A stretch of 9,048 nt of DNA from Candidatus Uhrbacteria bacterium (lineage in GTDB: Bacteria; Patescibacteriota; Patescibacteriia; SG8-24): positions 1-9,048 of the forward strand of contig JACQSM010000092.1 in NCBI GenBank assembly GCA_016205965.1. Reading direction: 5' to 3'. Below, piece by piece: positions 1-5,633 of the stretch. The notes under the pieces are model-generated. The model was given only the letters and a program-made list of their open reading frames with translations, had not been told where the DNA came from and did no database searches. A program made the translations under genes and the position numbers. How positions within the stretch are numbered: position 1 is the stretch's first letter; each line of letters begins with the position of its first letter.

Positions 1-1176
1 CAGACCGGCAGCGGCTCCGCCGGCCAATTCCAGCCGCCGCCGGGAGGCTTTCAACCGCCGCAAGGTTTCCAGCCGCCGGGCGGACAGCAGGGCGGCATGC
101 CCGGACAGTTCGGTCCTGACGGACAGGGACAGTTCGGCCAGCCCCCGGGCGGACAAGGTCAGTTCGGCGGCCCGGGCGGTTTCGGACAGCAGGGAGGCTT
201 CCCCGGCCAGGACCAGGGAGAGATGGACGAAAAATTCAAGGAGATGCAGATCAAGCAGCTCGCCATGATGAAGAAGCAGATGGCCTCGTTCGGCAAGAAC
301 ATCACCAGGATCAAGGCGCGGATCGCGCTGCTCGAAAAGAAAGGCGTCAAAGCGCCGCCGGAGCTGACGGAGGCGGTCGCCCAAGCTGAAAAAGCGATCG
401 CGACCATCAACGCGGCCGAATCCTTCGACGACATCGCGGAGGTCGGAGAATCCATGCGGGATATCGGCCAAACGCTGCAGGAGCAGCTTCCCAACCTCGA
501 GCGCCTGGCGAATTTGAGCCAGATCTATCGGCGCGTCGATTCCGAAATCCGCAAACTCGATCGTCTGCTGGCCGCCGACAAAAAGCTGGCCGCAAAATCC
601 AAGATCGATCTCTCGGCGGCGATCGAGGCCTTCGACAAAACGCTCGGCGAACTCAAGACCGCCTATGCCGACGGCAAGGCGAAGATCGCCGCCGGCGAAG
701 TCGAAGAGGGCTTCGGCATCCTCGAGGACTCGGTCTTCCAGTCAATCGGCGACATTCGCCAACACCACGAAGCGATCGCCCAGATCCGACAGCTCGCCTC
801 GACCCTCAAGCAGGCGGATCGCCAGATCAACGGCTTCCAGACGCAACTCAATCGGCTCAAGAAAAAGAATGACGTCAGCGAGGCTCAAGGAATCCTCGAC
901 GAGGGCAAAGCCAAACTGGCCGAGCTCAAAGCGGCTGCCGCCGTCAAACCTCTCGACGCCGATGCCGTCTTCGGCCTGATGGACGAACTCGGCGATATCC
1001 GCGAACGCTTCCTCGATGCCCTAGGCGAGCTTCAAGGCGTGACCGAAAAGAAGGATATCGACGCCGGCCTGCGGCCGCTCAACGTCGATGTGCCGAGCTT
1101 CGAAGGCATCCCGGGGTTCGGCGGCGAATCGTCGGACGGACCTTCGAGAACGTCGCGCGAACCGCTCGCGCCCTAA
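1..1176 (+). CDS. Gly/Gln/Pro/Phe-rich, triple helical-repeat protein (5' end outside window)
   Basis: The reading frame is open from the first base, so the ATG at 97 is probably internal and the gene begins upstream. The 391 visible residues fall into two parts. Residues 1 to about 72 are low-complexity sequence built from repeated GQFG, GGFG and FQPP-type units, likely disordered. Residues about 75-350 are almost entirely charged, heptad-like helix. Within the helical part I see three diverged units, about residues 99-169, 176-264 and 270-345. Each has a basic first helix (IKARIALLEKKGV, IRKLDRLLAADKKL, FQTQLNRLKKKNDV), a middle helix rich in Ala and Lys, and an acidic third helix with an IG/LG-D-IR-type segment. 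The last 40 residues are Pro/Gly/Ser-rich. No enzyme motif or membrane segment is visible in this part; a signal peptide could lie upstream. It may be a structural or surface protein. I do not recognise the family. The gene converges with the minus-strand gene at 1199. Confidence 0.85.
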   Translation, partial: QTGSGSAGQFQPPPGGFQPPQGFQPPGGQQGGMPGQFGPDGQGQFGQPPGGQGQFGGPGGFGQQGGFPGQDQGEMDEKFKEMQIKQLAMMKKQMASFGKNITRIKARIALLEKKGVKAPPELTEAVAQAEKAIATINAAESFDDIAEVGESMRDIGQTLQEQLPNLERLANLSQIYRRVDSEIRKLDRLLAADKKLAAKSKIDLSAAIEAFDKTLGELKTAYADGKAKIAAGEVEEGFGILEDSVFQSIGDIRQHHEAIAQIRQLASTLKQADRQINGFQTQLNRLKKKNDVSEAQGILDEGKAKLAELKAAAAVKPLDADAVFGLMDELGDIRERFLDALGELQGVTEKKDIDAGLRPLNVDVPSFEGIPGFGGESSDGPSRTSREPLAP

Positions 1177-1183
1177 GCGGGAC

Positions 1184-1211
1184 AAAAAAATCCCGCACTC
1201 AAGGTTGCGGG
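1184..1211 (-). terminator. Intrinsic terminator of the 1199-1897 gene
   Basis: Read on the minus strand, CCCGCA (plus 1205-1210) pairs with TGCGGG (plus 1192-1197) across an 8-nt loop. The stem is followed at once by A and seven T (plus 1184-1191). The gene's TGA stop (1199-1201) lies in the loop. Confidence 0.75.
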
Positions 1212-1897
1212 GCGAGGCCTCCGTCCGCTGACGGAGGCTTTTCGTTTTTGACGAATGACGGCTGGGGCCGGACTTCGCGGCCGCCGGTCTGAAAGTACGT
1301 CCGCATGAACTCCATGATGGCCGCGCCCGGACCGCGTTCGGCGGAGTGCTCGTTGAGATTGCCGAGGACGTACGCGATGCGGCCCTTGTCATCGATGAAG
1401 AAAGCGCCGCCATCGGAAGCTCGCAGCCTCCGCGATGACGCCGCGCGCCGCCGCAATACTGACGGCATGTCCTCATCGAGGCCGACTTCGGCCGTCAGAT
1501 CCTTTCCGCTGCCGTCAAAAACCTCGACTACGGGTCCGGGCAACGGTTCTTCGGTCCGCACCAGGGCGATGCCGAAGCTGGCATGGTAGTCGACGTACCG
1601 GCCGCGATGCCAGCGCTGGCCGTCGTAGATGAACACCGTCGGGTCGGCCAGGAAGGCGCGAACCTCCGCGGGCATGCCGGCCGTGGTCGTCAGCAGGTAG
1701 CGGTCATCGACCTTGGCGGCGACGGTTGCGGCCTTGGCGCCCGGCGGCGGCTGCCAATCGGCGGCGATATCTGGTCCGGCGGGCCTGGGCAGGAGCGGGT
1801 AGAAACCGGGGGGCGGCTTGTTGGTGGCGGCAAACGCGCATGCCGGTCCGGCGAGGAGCTGAAGGACGACGAACAGGGTCCGAAGAAAAGAGCGCAT
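1199..1897 (-). CDS. Secreted protein, possible trypsin-fold pseudoprotease
   Basis: 232 residues. The start is the ATG at 1897, preceded by GGAGG (plus 1904-1908) at 6 nt and by a promoter just upstream; the longer open frame back to 2047 crosses that promoter and is rejected. Residues 1-23 form a Sec signal peptide (MRSFLR, hydrophobic core, AFA cleavage site); the Cys at 20 is not in a good lipobox. The mature part resembles trypsin/Deg-type barrels: VDDRYLLTTTAG (63-74) looks like the 'grYlLTAAH' strand, FGIALVR (108-114) like 'DIALLr', and SDGGAFFIDDKGRIAYVLG (161-179) like 'GDSGGPLfn.dGrvvGi'. The catalytic His, Asp and Ser expected at these places are absent, so if the fold is right it is not an active protease. 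The fold assignment is inferred from short motifs only. The C-terminus is a Pro/Gly-rich tail. It is divergently transcribed from the 2006 gene. Confidence 0.8.
   Translation of the reverse strand: MRSFLRTLFVVLQLLAGPACAFAATNKPPPGFYPLLPRPAGPDIAADWQPPPGAKAATVAAKVDDRYLLTTTAGMPAEVRAFLADPTVFIYDGQRWHRGRYVDYHASFGIALVRTEEPLPGPVVEVFDGSGKDLTAEVGLDEDMPSVLRRRAASSRRLRASDGGAFFIDDKGRIAYVLGNLNEHSAERGPGAAIMEFMRTYFQTGGREVRPQPSFVKNEKPPSADGGLAPQP
1215..1249 (+). terminator. Intrinsic terminator of the helical-repeat gene
   Basis: GCCTCCGTC (1217-1225) pairs perfectly with GACGGAGGC (1230-1238) around a CGCT loop, followed by TTTTCGTTTTT. It sits inside the 3' end of the opposing gene, whose last codons are therefore constrained by this hairpin. 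Confidence 0.85.
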
Positions 1898-1915
1898 GGG
1901 GAACCTCCGTGCAGC

Positions 1916-1945
1916 AAGATAAGCACGAAAGGGCGTCCTTGGCAA
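1916..1945 (-). promoter_or_regulatory. Sigma70-type promoter for the secreted-protein gene
   Basis: On the minus strand TTGCCA (plus 1940-1945) and TATCTT (plus 1916-1921) are separated by 18 nt (17 nt if the -10 is read as TTATCT). Transcription would begin near 1909, giving a leader of only about 12 nt that just includes the Shine-Dalgarno site. Confidence 0.6.
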
Positions 1946-1952
1946 GATCGGA

Positions 1953-1981
1953 TTGACTTCGACCGGCGCCGGCGATACAAA
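1953..1981 (+). promoter_or_regulatory. Sigma70-type promoter for the 2006 gene
   Basis: TTGACT (1953-1958), exactly 17 nt, then TACAAA (1976-1981). The predicted start of transcription is near 1988, 18 nt before the ATG. This rules out the long in-frame extension upstream of 2006. Confidence 0.65.
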
Positions 1982-2005
1982 GACAAAAGCGAACAGGAGG
2001 CGGAC

Positions 2006-2749
2006 ATGTCGCTTGCCATCGAACGGCGCAAGCATTTCTCGCGCCAATTTTTGGATCTCTTCAGACCGTCAACAGATCTGTTGGAAGGCATGACGCCGGA
2101 ACTGCTGGCCGATCTCTTCGATCTGGTGTCCAGGTTCGGCCATCCGCACCCCGACGCCAACGCCTACCGGCTGCACATCTCGGAACCGGTGACGATGTAC
2201 GTCATGATCGAGTACATCATGCCGAGGCCGTTCATCATGACGGCGATCGGCGACCCGGACGTCATCGACGACATCCCGGCCTGGCTGCCGGAATTCGCCG
2301 AGGGCTCGCTGCGCTGGGACGTGCGCCTCTCGGCTTCGATGGCCGAAACGTTCATCGAGAAATTCGACGAAATGGCGGCGCGGCGGGGCATGCTCGATCC
2401 CGCCACCGGATGGCGCAATGTGCCGCCGCATCCCAAGTTCATGATCGCCAAGATCTTCACCGAGAAGGACGCGGTCTTTCACTTCCCGCCCGGCGAACCA
2501 GGCGCCGAAACGGTCCGGAACGAATTCGATGAGCCGGACCGGCTGGCCGTGATTCCGTGCGGTCCGGGCGCCAACCTCTTCTGCCTGGCGTCCGAACGGG
2601 AGTCGACCGCCGCCTTGGTGCCGTTCGTCGAATCGGTGTATCTGCGATACGGCATCGCCGCGCCCGAGGATTTCGATCGGCCGCCGGAAGATCTCGACGC
2701 GCTCAAAGACGACATCCGCCGGATCCTGAAAAGACCGACGCGGCAATAA
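2006..2749 (+). CDS. Hypothetical cytoplasmic protein, 247 aa
   Basis: The start is the ATG at 2006, with AGGAGG about 6 nt upstream (in GAACAGGAGGCGGAC) and a good promoter at 1953-1981. The frame stays open back to 1583 but that part lies opposite the secreted-protein gene and is not used. I do not recognise the family. There is no signal peptide or membrane segment. The N-terminus is basic and helical (ERRKHFSRQFLDLF). It is followed by an alternating hydrophobic region with many Met residues (VTMYVMIEYIMPRPFIMTAIGD, about 57-78, shown here in two parts: VTMYVMIEYI and MPRPFIMTAIGD) that looks like core beta strands. The C-terminal 30 residues are charged and helical (PEDLDALKDDIRRILKR). 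The composition suggests a soluble mixed alpha/beta protein. It converges with the HAM1 gene, sharing a bidirectional terminator, and is divergent from the secreted protein, with no evident functional tie to either. Confidence 0.85.
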   Translation: MSLAIERRKHFSRQFLDLFRPSTDLLEGMTPELLADLFDLVSRFGHPHPDANAYRLHISEPVTMYVMIEYIMPRPFIMTAIGDPDVIDDIPAWLPEFAEGSLRWDVRLSASMAETFIEKFDEMAARRGMLDPATGWRNVPPHPKFMIAKIFTEKDAVFHFPPGEPGAETVRNEFDEPDRLAVIPCGPGANLFCLASERESTAALVPFVESVYLRYGIAAPEDFDRPPEDLDALKDDIRRILKRPTRQ

Positions 2750-2750
2750 G

Positions 2751-2782
2751 AAAACCGCCCTGGCTGGGGCGGTGTTTTTTAT
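2751..2782. terminator. Bidirectional intrinsic terminator
   Basis: ACCGCCC (2754-2760) pairs with GGGCGGT (2767-2773) around a 6-nt loop. On the plus strand it is followed by GTTTTTT, and on the minus strand by TTTTC. It separates the 2006 gene from the HAM1 gene, whose stops are only 38 nt apart. Confidence 0.8.
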
Positions 2783-2787
2783 TTCGA

Positions 2788-3339
2788 CTATCGGCCGGTG
2801 CCGGCCAGGTACTCGCGCAGCGCCGAAGCGGCCCGGAAACGGTGGCTGATGGCGTTCTTGACCGCGACGCCGAGATCGGCGAAGGTTTTGTCATAGCCTT
2901 CGGGCACGAAGATCGGATCCCAGCTGCCGTCTTTGCCGGCGGTCGGGGCGACGATGCGGCCGCGGATGGTGCCGTCGAAGAATCGCGACGAGCCGTCGAC
3001 GTCGACGAAGCCGATGGTGGCCCGGGCGGTGGCGCCGGTGTTTCCGTTGGCCAGGGCGATGGCAGCCAGACCGTGATTGCGCTGCAGTTTCAGATGCCAT
3101 TTGACGAACGGTCCGGGCAGGCCGTTCAGACAATCGAAGTGCAGGCAGGTATCCTCGACGATGAATGGCCGAGGCGCGCCGGCGGCCATGGCCGCGGCCA
3201 GTTTGGCCTCGATGACGACGCGCGGATCGTCATGCTGGATCTCGGGCAGGTTCGGAATGGAAACCTTGACCACGTCGGCGATGATCTCGCGGACCTCGCT
3301 GAACTTCATGTCGTTGTCGGTGATGAAGTGGATGGGCAT
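2788..3339 (-). CDS. rdgB: HAM1/RdgB-family non-canonical purine NTP pyrophosphatase
   Basis: 183 residues, near the usual length for the family. These enzymes hydrolyse ITP, dITP, XTP and related damaged purine triphosphates to the monophosphate plus pyrophosphate, in the cytoplasm, keeping them out of DNA and RNA. Family features visible: T-x-N-x-x-K as TDNDMK (7-12); the acidic substrate-site segment VEDTCLHFDCLNGLPGPF (61-78); KW (80-81); the F-x-G...G-x-IV strand (121-130); SWDPIFVPEGY (139-149); and KNAISHR (161-167). The PGPFVKW form resembles the eukaryal/archaeal ITPase branch more than E. coli RdgB. The chosen ATG at 3339 has AGGAGAG just upstream, overlapping the TAG of the MOSC gene; the 10-nt gap between the two genes indicates translation from one mRNA. 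The pairing with a MOSC protein suggests a shared role against modified purines (inference). The in-frame start at 3366 lies inside the upstream gene and lacks this site. Confidence 0.93.
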   Translation of the reverse strand: MPIHFITDNDMKFSEVREIIADVVKVSIPNLPEIQHDDPRVVIEAKLAAAMAAGAPRPFIVEDTCLHFDCLNGLPGPFVKWHLKLQRNHGLAAIALANGNTGATARATIGFVDVDGSSRFFDGTIRGRIVAPTAGKDGSWDPIFVPEGYDKTFADLGVAVKNAISHRFRAASALREYLAGTGR

Positions 3340-3349
3340 AGCGGCTCTC

Positions 3350-4150
3350 CTAGGCCTGGCGGCCATTGATGTAAGCTATGACGCGATCGTTGACCATGAT
3401 CTCGCCGCCGCGCTCATGGCAGAAGTTGCGGCCGAAGATCGGCTTGCCGGCGTCGTTGCGGCGGTAAGCCAGCAGCGTCGCGAGATTTCCCGGACTGCGC
3501 CGGCCGGTGCGCTGGTCGGTATCGACGATGACGCAGCGCGAACAGGCGGTCGCGGCCCGCATCGGCACGGCGCCGGCGGACATCTCGCTCCAGAGGTCTT
3601 CAGCGAAGGCGGCACAGCCGTCGACCACGACATTCGGCCTGAACCGTTCGGCGGTCCCGGCGCCGCCGCGCTGACGCAGATCGTCGAACGAGGCTTGCGA
3701 GACCACCAGAAAAGGATAGGCATCGGCGAAACCGACGAAATTTCCCTGGGGCGTGCGGCGGTAGTGCTGCGGGTGGCGCCTGACGAGGCGGGCCGGACGG
3801 CCCAAGACTTTCCCGAGCCAATGCGCGACCTCGTCGCCCTCGTCGAGGGCCGGACCGCTCCAGCTCCAGACTTCGACCTGGCGTTCGGCCAGGCCTTTGG
3901 CCTGAAAAGGTACGGCGACCGTGCCGCGGCGCTTGACGGCCAACGACAGATGATCGTACTCGAGCGATGGCTGAATCCGGCAGAGTTGAGGCACTATGCG
4001 CTGCGTCAGCGCCTTGCCGTCAACATCGACGATCAACCACTCGCGGTCATGGACGATGCCGAAGTCATCGACCCGGGCGCGTTTGAGCGCGATCCCGGCG
4101 CAGGACTTGACCGGATAGCAGAACAGACCGGAAACGCGGTACGAAGACAT
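3350..4150 (-). CDS. MOSC-domain protein, YcbX/mARC-like molybdenum-cofactor enzyme
   Basis: 266 residues. The ATG at 4150 is preceded by AAGGAGG and a promoter at 4177-4205. The N-terminal beta-barrel (MOSC_N) runs from about 1-115, with the family opening SGLFCYPVKSCAGI (7-20) and DREWLIVDVDG (35-45). The MOSC domain follows (about 120-266): RFRPNVVV (169-176), AEDLWSEM (183-190), the CSRCVIVDTDQRTG motif (203-216), which carries the conserved Cys that ligates molybdenum in this family, LLAYRR (226-231), PIFGRNF (237-243) and VNDRV (253-257). Members reduce N-hydroxylated bases and amidoximes when charged with molybdenum cofactor. E. coli YcbX has an additional C-terminal 2Fe-2S ferredoxin domain; this protein ends after the MOSC domain, as in mARC, so electrons must come from a separate partner. 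No Moco biosynthesis gene is visible here. It is the first gene of an operon with the HAM1-type enzyme. Confidence 0.93.
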   Translation of the reverse strand: MSSYRVSGLFCYPVKSCAGIALKRARVDDFGIVHDREWLIVDVDGKALTQRIVPQLCRIQPSLEYDHLSLAVKRRGTVAVPFQAKGLAERQVEVWSWSGPALDEGDEVAHWLGKVLGRPARLVRRHPQHYRRTPQGNFVGFADAYPFLVVSQASFDDLRQRGGAGTAERFRPNVVVDGCAAFAEDLWSEMSAGAVPMRAATACSRCVIVDTDQRTGRRSPGNLATLLAYRRNDAGKPIFGRNFCHERGGEIMVNDRVIAYINGRQA

Positions 4151-4176
4151 GCGTGCCTCCTTGAAAGAGCATCACC

Positions 4177-4205
4177 AGGATAAGCCGCCGAGCGACGGCG
4201 GTCAA
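4177..4205 (-). promoter_or_regulatory. Sigma70-type promoter of the MOSC-HAM1 operon
   Basis: On the minus strand TTGACC (plus 4200-4205) and TATCCT (plus 4177-4182) are separated by 17 nt. The spacer contains an inverted repeat, GCCGCCG / CGGCGG around AGCGA, which could form a hairpin or an operator; no binding protein can be named. Confidence 0.65.
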
Positions 4206-4211
4206 GCGGTC

Positions 4212-4240
4212 TTGACTCGATGCAGTCCGTCTGTTATCGT
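4212..4240 (+). promoter_or_regulatory. Sigma70-type promoter for the Cys-rich protein gene
   Basis: TTGACT (4212-4217), 17 nt, TATCGT (4235-4240). It faces away from the MOSC operon promoter, with the two -35 boxes about 6 nt apart, so one regulator could affect both. Confidence 0.6.
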
Positions 4241-4264
4241 TGCCAGTCCCTAGTGAAGGGGGCC

Positions 4265-4283
4265 CGGCCGTAAAAAACGGCCG
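4265..4283 (+). promoter_or_regulatory. Leader hairpin next to the Shine-Dalgarno site
   Basis: CGGCCGT (4265-4271) pairs with ACGGCCG (4277-4283) around five A. The AAAAGGAGGAG ribosome site begins immediately after the stem. There is no T-tract after it, so it is not a terminator; it may stabilise the mRNA 5' end or modulate translation start. Confidence 0.5.
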
Positions 4284-4297
4284 AAAAGGAGGAGACC

Positions 4298-4606
4298 ATG
4301 CACCGCGCTGGAAACCACTTTGCCGTCATCGGCTGCCCGGCCTGTCACGGCAACGGAACCCGCCAGAACTGCAAACGCTGCTGCTCGACGGGAACGATCA
4401 CCGTTCGCTGCGCCCGTTGCAGCTGCCAGACCCTCATCGGCTCGGTCGAGCTTATGAACGGAGAATCGCTGCTCTTCAGGGTCGAGCCGACGGAAATACC
4501 GTCGCCTTCGATCTGCAGCTGCCAGGAGCTGCCGACCATCCCCAGCGCCCGCTCCGGCCACATGAGCGAGCTGAACCGGCGACCGGCGCACGCACCGGCC
4601 AACTGA
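4298..4606 (+). CDS. Small Cys-rich zinc-binding protein with DnaJ-like motif
   Basis: 102 residues. The ATG at 4298 has AAGGAGGAG about 4 nt upstream and its own promoter and terminator, which support it over the overlapping longer plus-strand frame. The first half is a zinc-finger block: CPACHGNG (13-20) is an exact CxxCxGxG module as in the DnaJ central domain, CKRCCSTG (25-32) is a close variant, and CARCSC (38-43) supplies further ligands. The spacing fits one or two small zinc sites of the DnaJ/rubredoxin-knuckle type. The second half lacks a DnaJ J-domain or peptide-binding domain; it has one more CSC pair (73-75) and a basic, Pro-rich tail. Such minimal modules can act as redox or protein-interaction zinc fingers. 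The real function is unknown, and the DnaJ similarity is confined to the metal-binding motif. Confidence 0.85.
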   Translation: MHRAGNHFAVIGCPACHGNGTRQNCKRCCSTGTITVRCARCSCQTLIGSVELMNGESLLFRVEPTEIPSPSICSCQELPTIPSARSGHMSELNRRPAHAPAN

Positions 4607-4629
4607 TCCCGACACCTCGGGATTTTTTT
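4606..4629 (+). terminator. Intrinsic terminator of the Cys-rich protein gene
   Basis: ATCCCGA (4606-4612) pairs with TCGGGAT (4617-4623) around CACC, followed by six more T. The first stem base is the last base of the TGA stop codon. Confidence 0.88.
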
Positions 4630-4659
4630 AAAAAAAGGCGGCTCAAGGATGAGCCGCCT
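4630..4659 (-). terminator. Intrinsic terminator of the acyltransferase gene
   Basis: A 10-bp perfect stem, AGGCGGCTCA (plus 4636-4645) with TGAGCCGCCT (plus 4650-4659), around a 4-nt loop. On the minus strand it runs into six T (plus 4630-4635). The stem contains the gene's TGA stop (4643-4645) and its last codons. Confidence 0.88.
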
Positions 4660-5482
4660 GCAGCGGTTTGTCGCCGGACACGACATCGTCCATCCGAGGC
4701 CATTCGACGGACCGGAGCCACTCCCCGGCTTGTTCGTGCGGCACGGGCGGCGACAGGCCGACATCGATGATCAGTTCCCGCCCGACGAATTTGTAGGCCT
4801 GAAACATGGTCTTGGCGCCGATCGGCGGACCCGGCCAGATCGAAGCCACTGAGAGAACCCAGCCGCCATGCTCCTTGCAGAGTCTGACGAAGCCGCCCAG
4901 CTTGGGATCTCCGAGGCGGCGGTACCTCCCGTTTGGCGCACCTTTCGGCGAACGCGTGCCTTCCGGATAGATGAAGTAACTGGCGCCCTCCCGCTTGGCC
5001 ATGGCAGCGCTGTCGCTGACCGCCAAAACGTCCTTGCGGTCGCCGTTGCGGTCGACGAAAGCGCAGCCGCCCTCGAGGCAGCCGAGGCCGACGACCGGCG
5101 CCCAACGCAGCTGATTCTTCATCACGAAGCGGACGTCGGTGACGCCGAGACCGTCATGGAGCATCCTGATGATCGGCAGGACTTCTAAAGAGCTCTCGTG
5201 GTTGGCGATGATGATGAGCTGCTGCCTGGCGGCGCGTTCCATGTTCGGGGCCCAGCGGACGGTGACCTTCATGGCCAGAACCGCCTGGATCAGATCGAAT
5301 CCGCGGCTGGCCCAGAACGTGAAGCAGCTCATGACCGCGTTCCGATAACGGCCCTCATCGCCGCCGAACAGCCGGCGCCGGGCCATGATGAAGAGCAGAT
5401 GCGGAAACGCCAGGCCGCAAGTGACGCCTATGAAGATCGCGAGACCGACGATGAAACGGGCCAACTTTTCAAGGATGTGCAC
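4643..5482 (-). CDS. plsC: PlsC-like 1-acyl-glycerol-3-phosphate acyltransferase
   Basis: 279 residues from a GTG start at 5482, preceded by GGAGG (plus 5488-5492) 5 nt away. The upstream ATG codons at 5566 and 5542 lie at or before the promoter, so they are rejected. The N-terminus has a hydrophobic segment (about 9-33) that anchors the protein in the inner membrane. Family motifs appear in order: NHESSLE (94-100) as the catalytic H-x4-acid box, with Glu in place of the usual Asp, as in the KHQSxWE branch of bacterial acyltransferases; FVDR (142-145); IYPEGTRSP (171-179), which binds the glycerol phosphate; and SVASIWPGPPIG (211-222) as motif IV. The expected reaction is acylation of lysophosphatidic acid to phosphatidic acid, a central step of phospholipid synthesis; related enzymes acylate other lipid acceptors, so the substrate is inferred. 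It has its own promoter and terminator and is divergent from the 5634 gene, with no lipid gene beside it. Confidence 0.92.
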   Translation of the reverse strand: MHILEKLARFIVGLAIFIGVTCGLAFPHLLFIMARRRLFGGDEGRYRNAVMSCFTFWASRGFDLIQAVLAMKVTVRWAPNMERAARQQLIIIANHESSLEVLPIIRMLHDGLGVTDVRFVMKNQLRWAPVVGLGCLEGGCAFVDRNGDRKDVLAVSDSAAMAKREGASYFIYPEGTRSPKGAPNGRYRRLGDPKLGGFVRLCKEHGGWVLSVASIWPGPPIGAKTMFQAYKFVGRELIIDVGLSPPVPHEQAGEWLRSVEWPRMDDVVSGDKPLQAAHP

Positions 5483-5537
5483 TTTCGCCTCCGGGCGGAA
5501 CTGACCGTAAGGTCGGCAACGCAAAATGGCGGAAGCG

Positions 5538-5566
5538 AGCATAGCACGATTCTCGGCCGGGAGCAA
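5538..5566 (-). promoter_or_regulatory. Sigma70-type promoter for plsC
   Basis: On the minus strand TTGCTC (plus 5561-5566), 17 nt, then TATGCT (plus 5538-5543). The transcript would begin near 5531, downstream of both alternative ATG codons, which supports the GTG start. Confidence 0.65.
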
Positions 5567-5569
5567 TAC

Positions 5570-5598
5570 TTTACTGGCCGGTCGTGCGGTGGTATGCC
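5570..5598 (+). promoter_or_regulatory. Sigma70-type promoter for the 5634 gene
   Basis: TTTACT (5570-5575), 17 nt, TATGCC (5593-5598). It faces away from the plsC promoter and lies about 35 nt before the ATG at 5634. Confidence 0.55.
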
Positions 5599-5633
5599 TT
5601 AACTAGATCATTGCCAACCGCAAGGAGGCTGTC

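Noticed and set aside
1583..2005. N-terminal extension of the 2006 gene
   Set aside because: It overlaps the secreted-protein gene on the other strand and begins upstream of the promoter; the ATG at 2006 has a strong Shine-Dalgarno site.
3077..4183. 368-codon open frame on the plus strand
   Set aside because: It lies opposite the MOSC and HAM1 genes, both of which have clear family motifs, and has no ribosome site.
4240..4770. 176-codon plus-strand frame overlapping the Cys-rich gene
   Set aside because: It passes through two terminators and has no ribosome site; the 4298 frame has both a Shine-Dalgarno site and a recognisable zinc motif.
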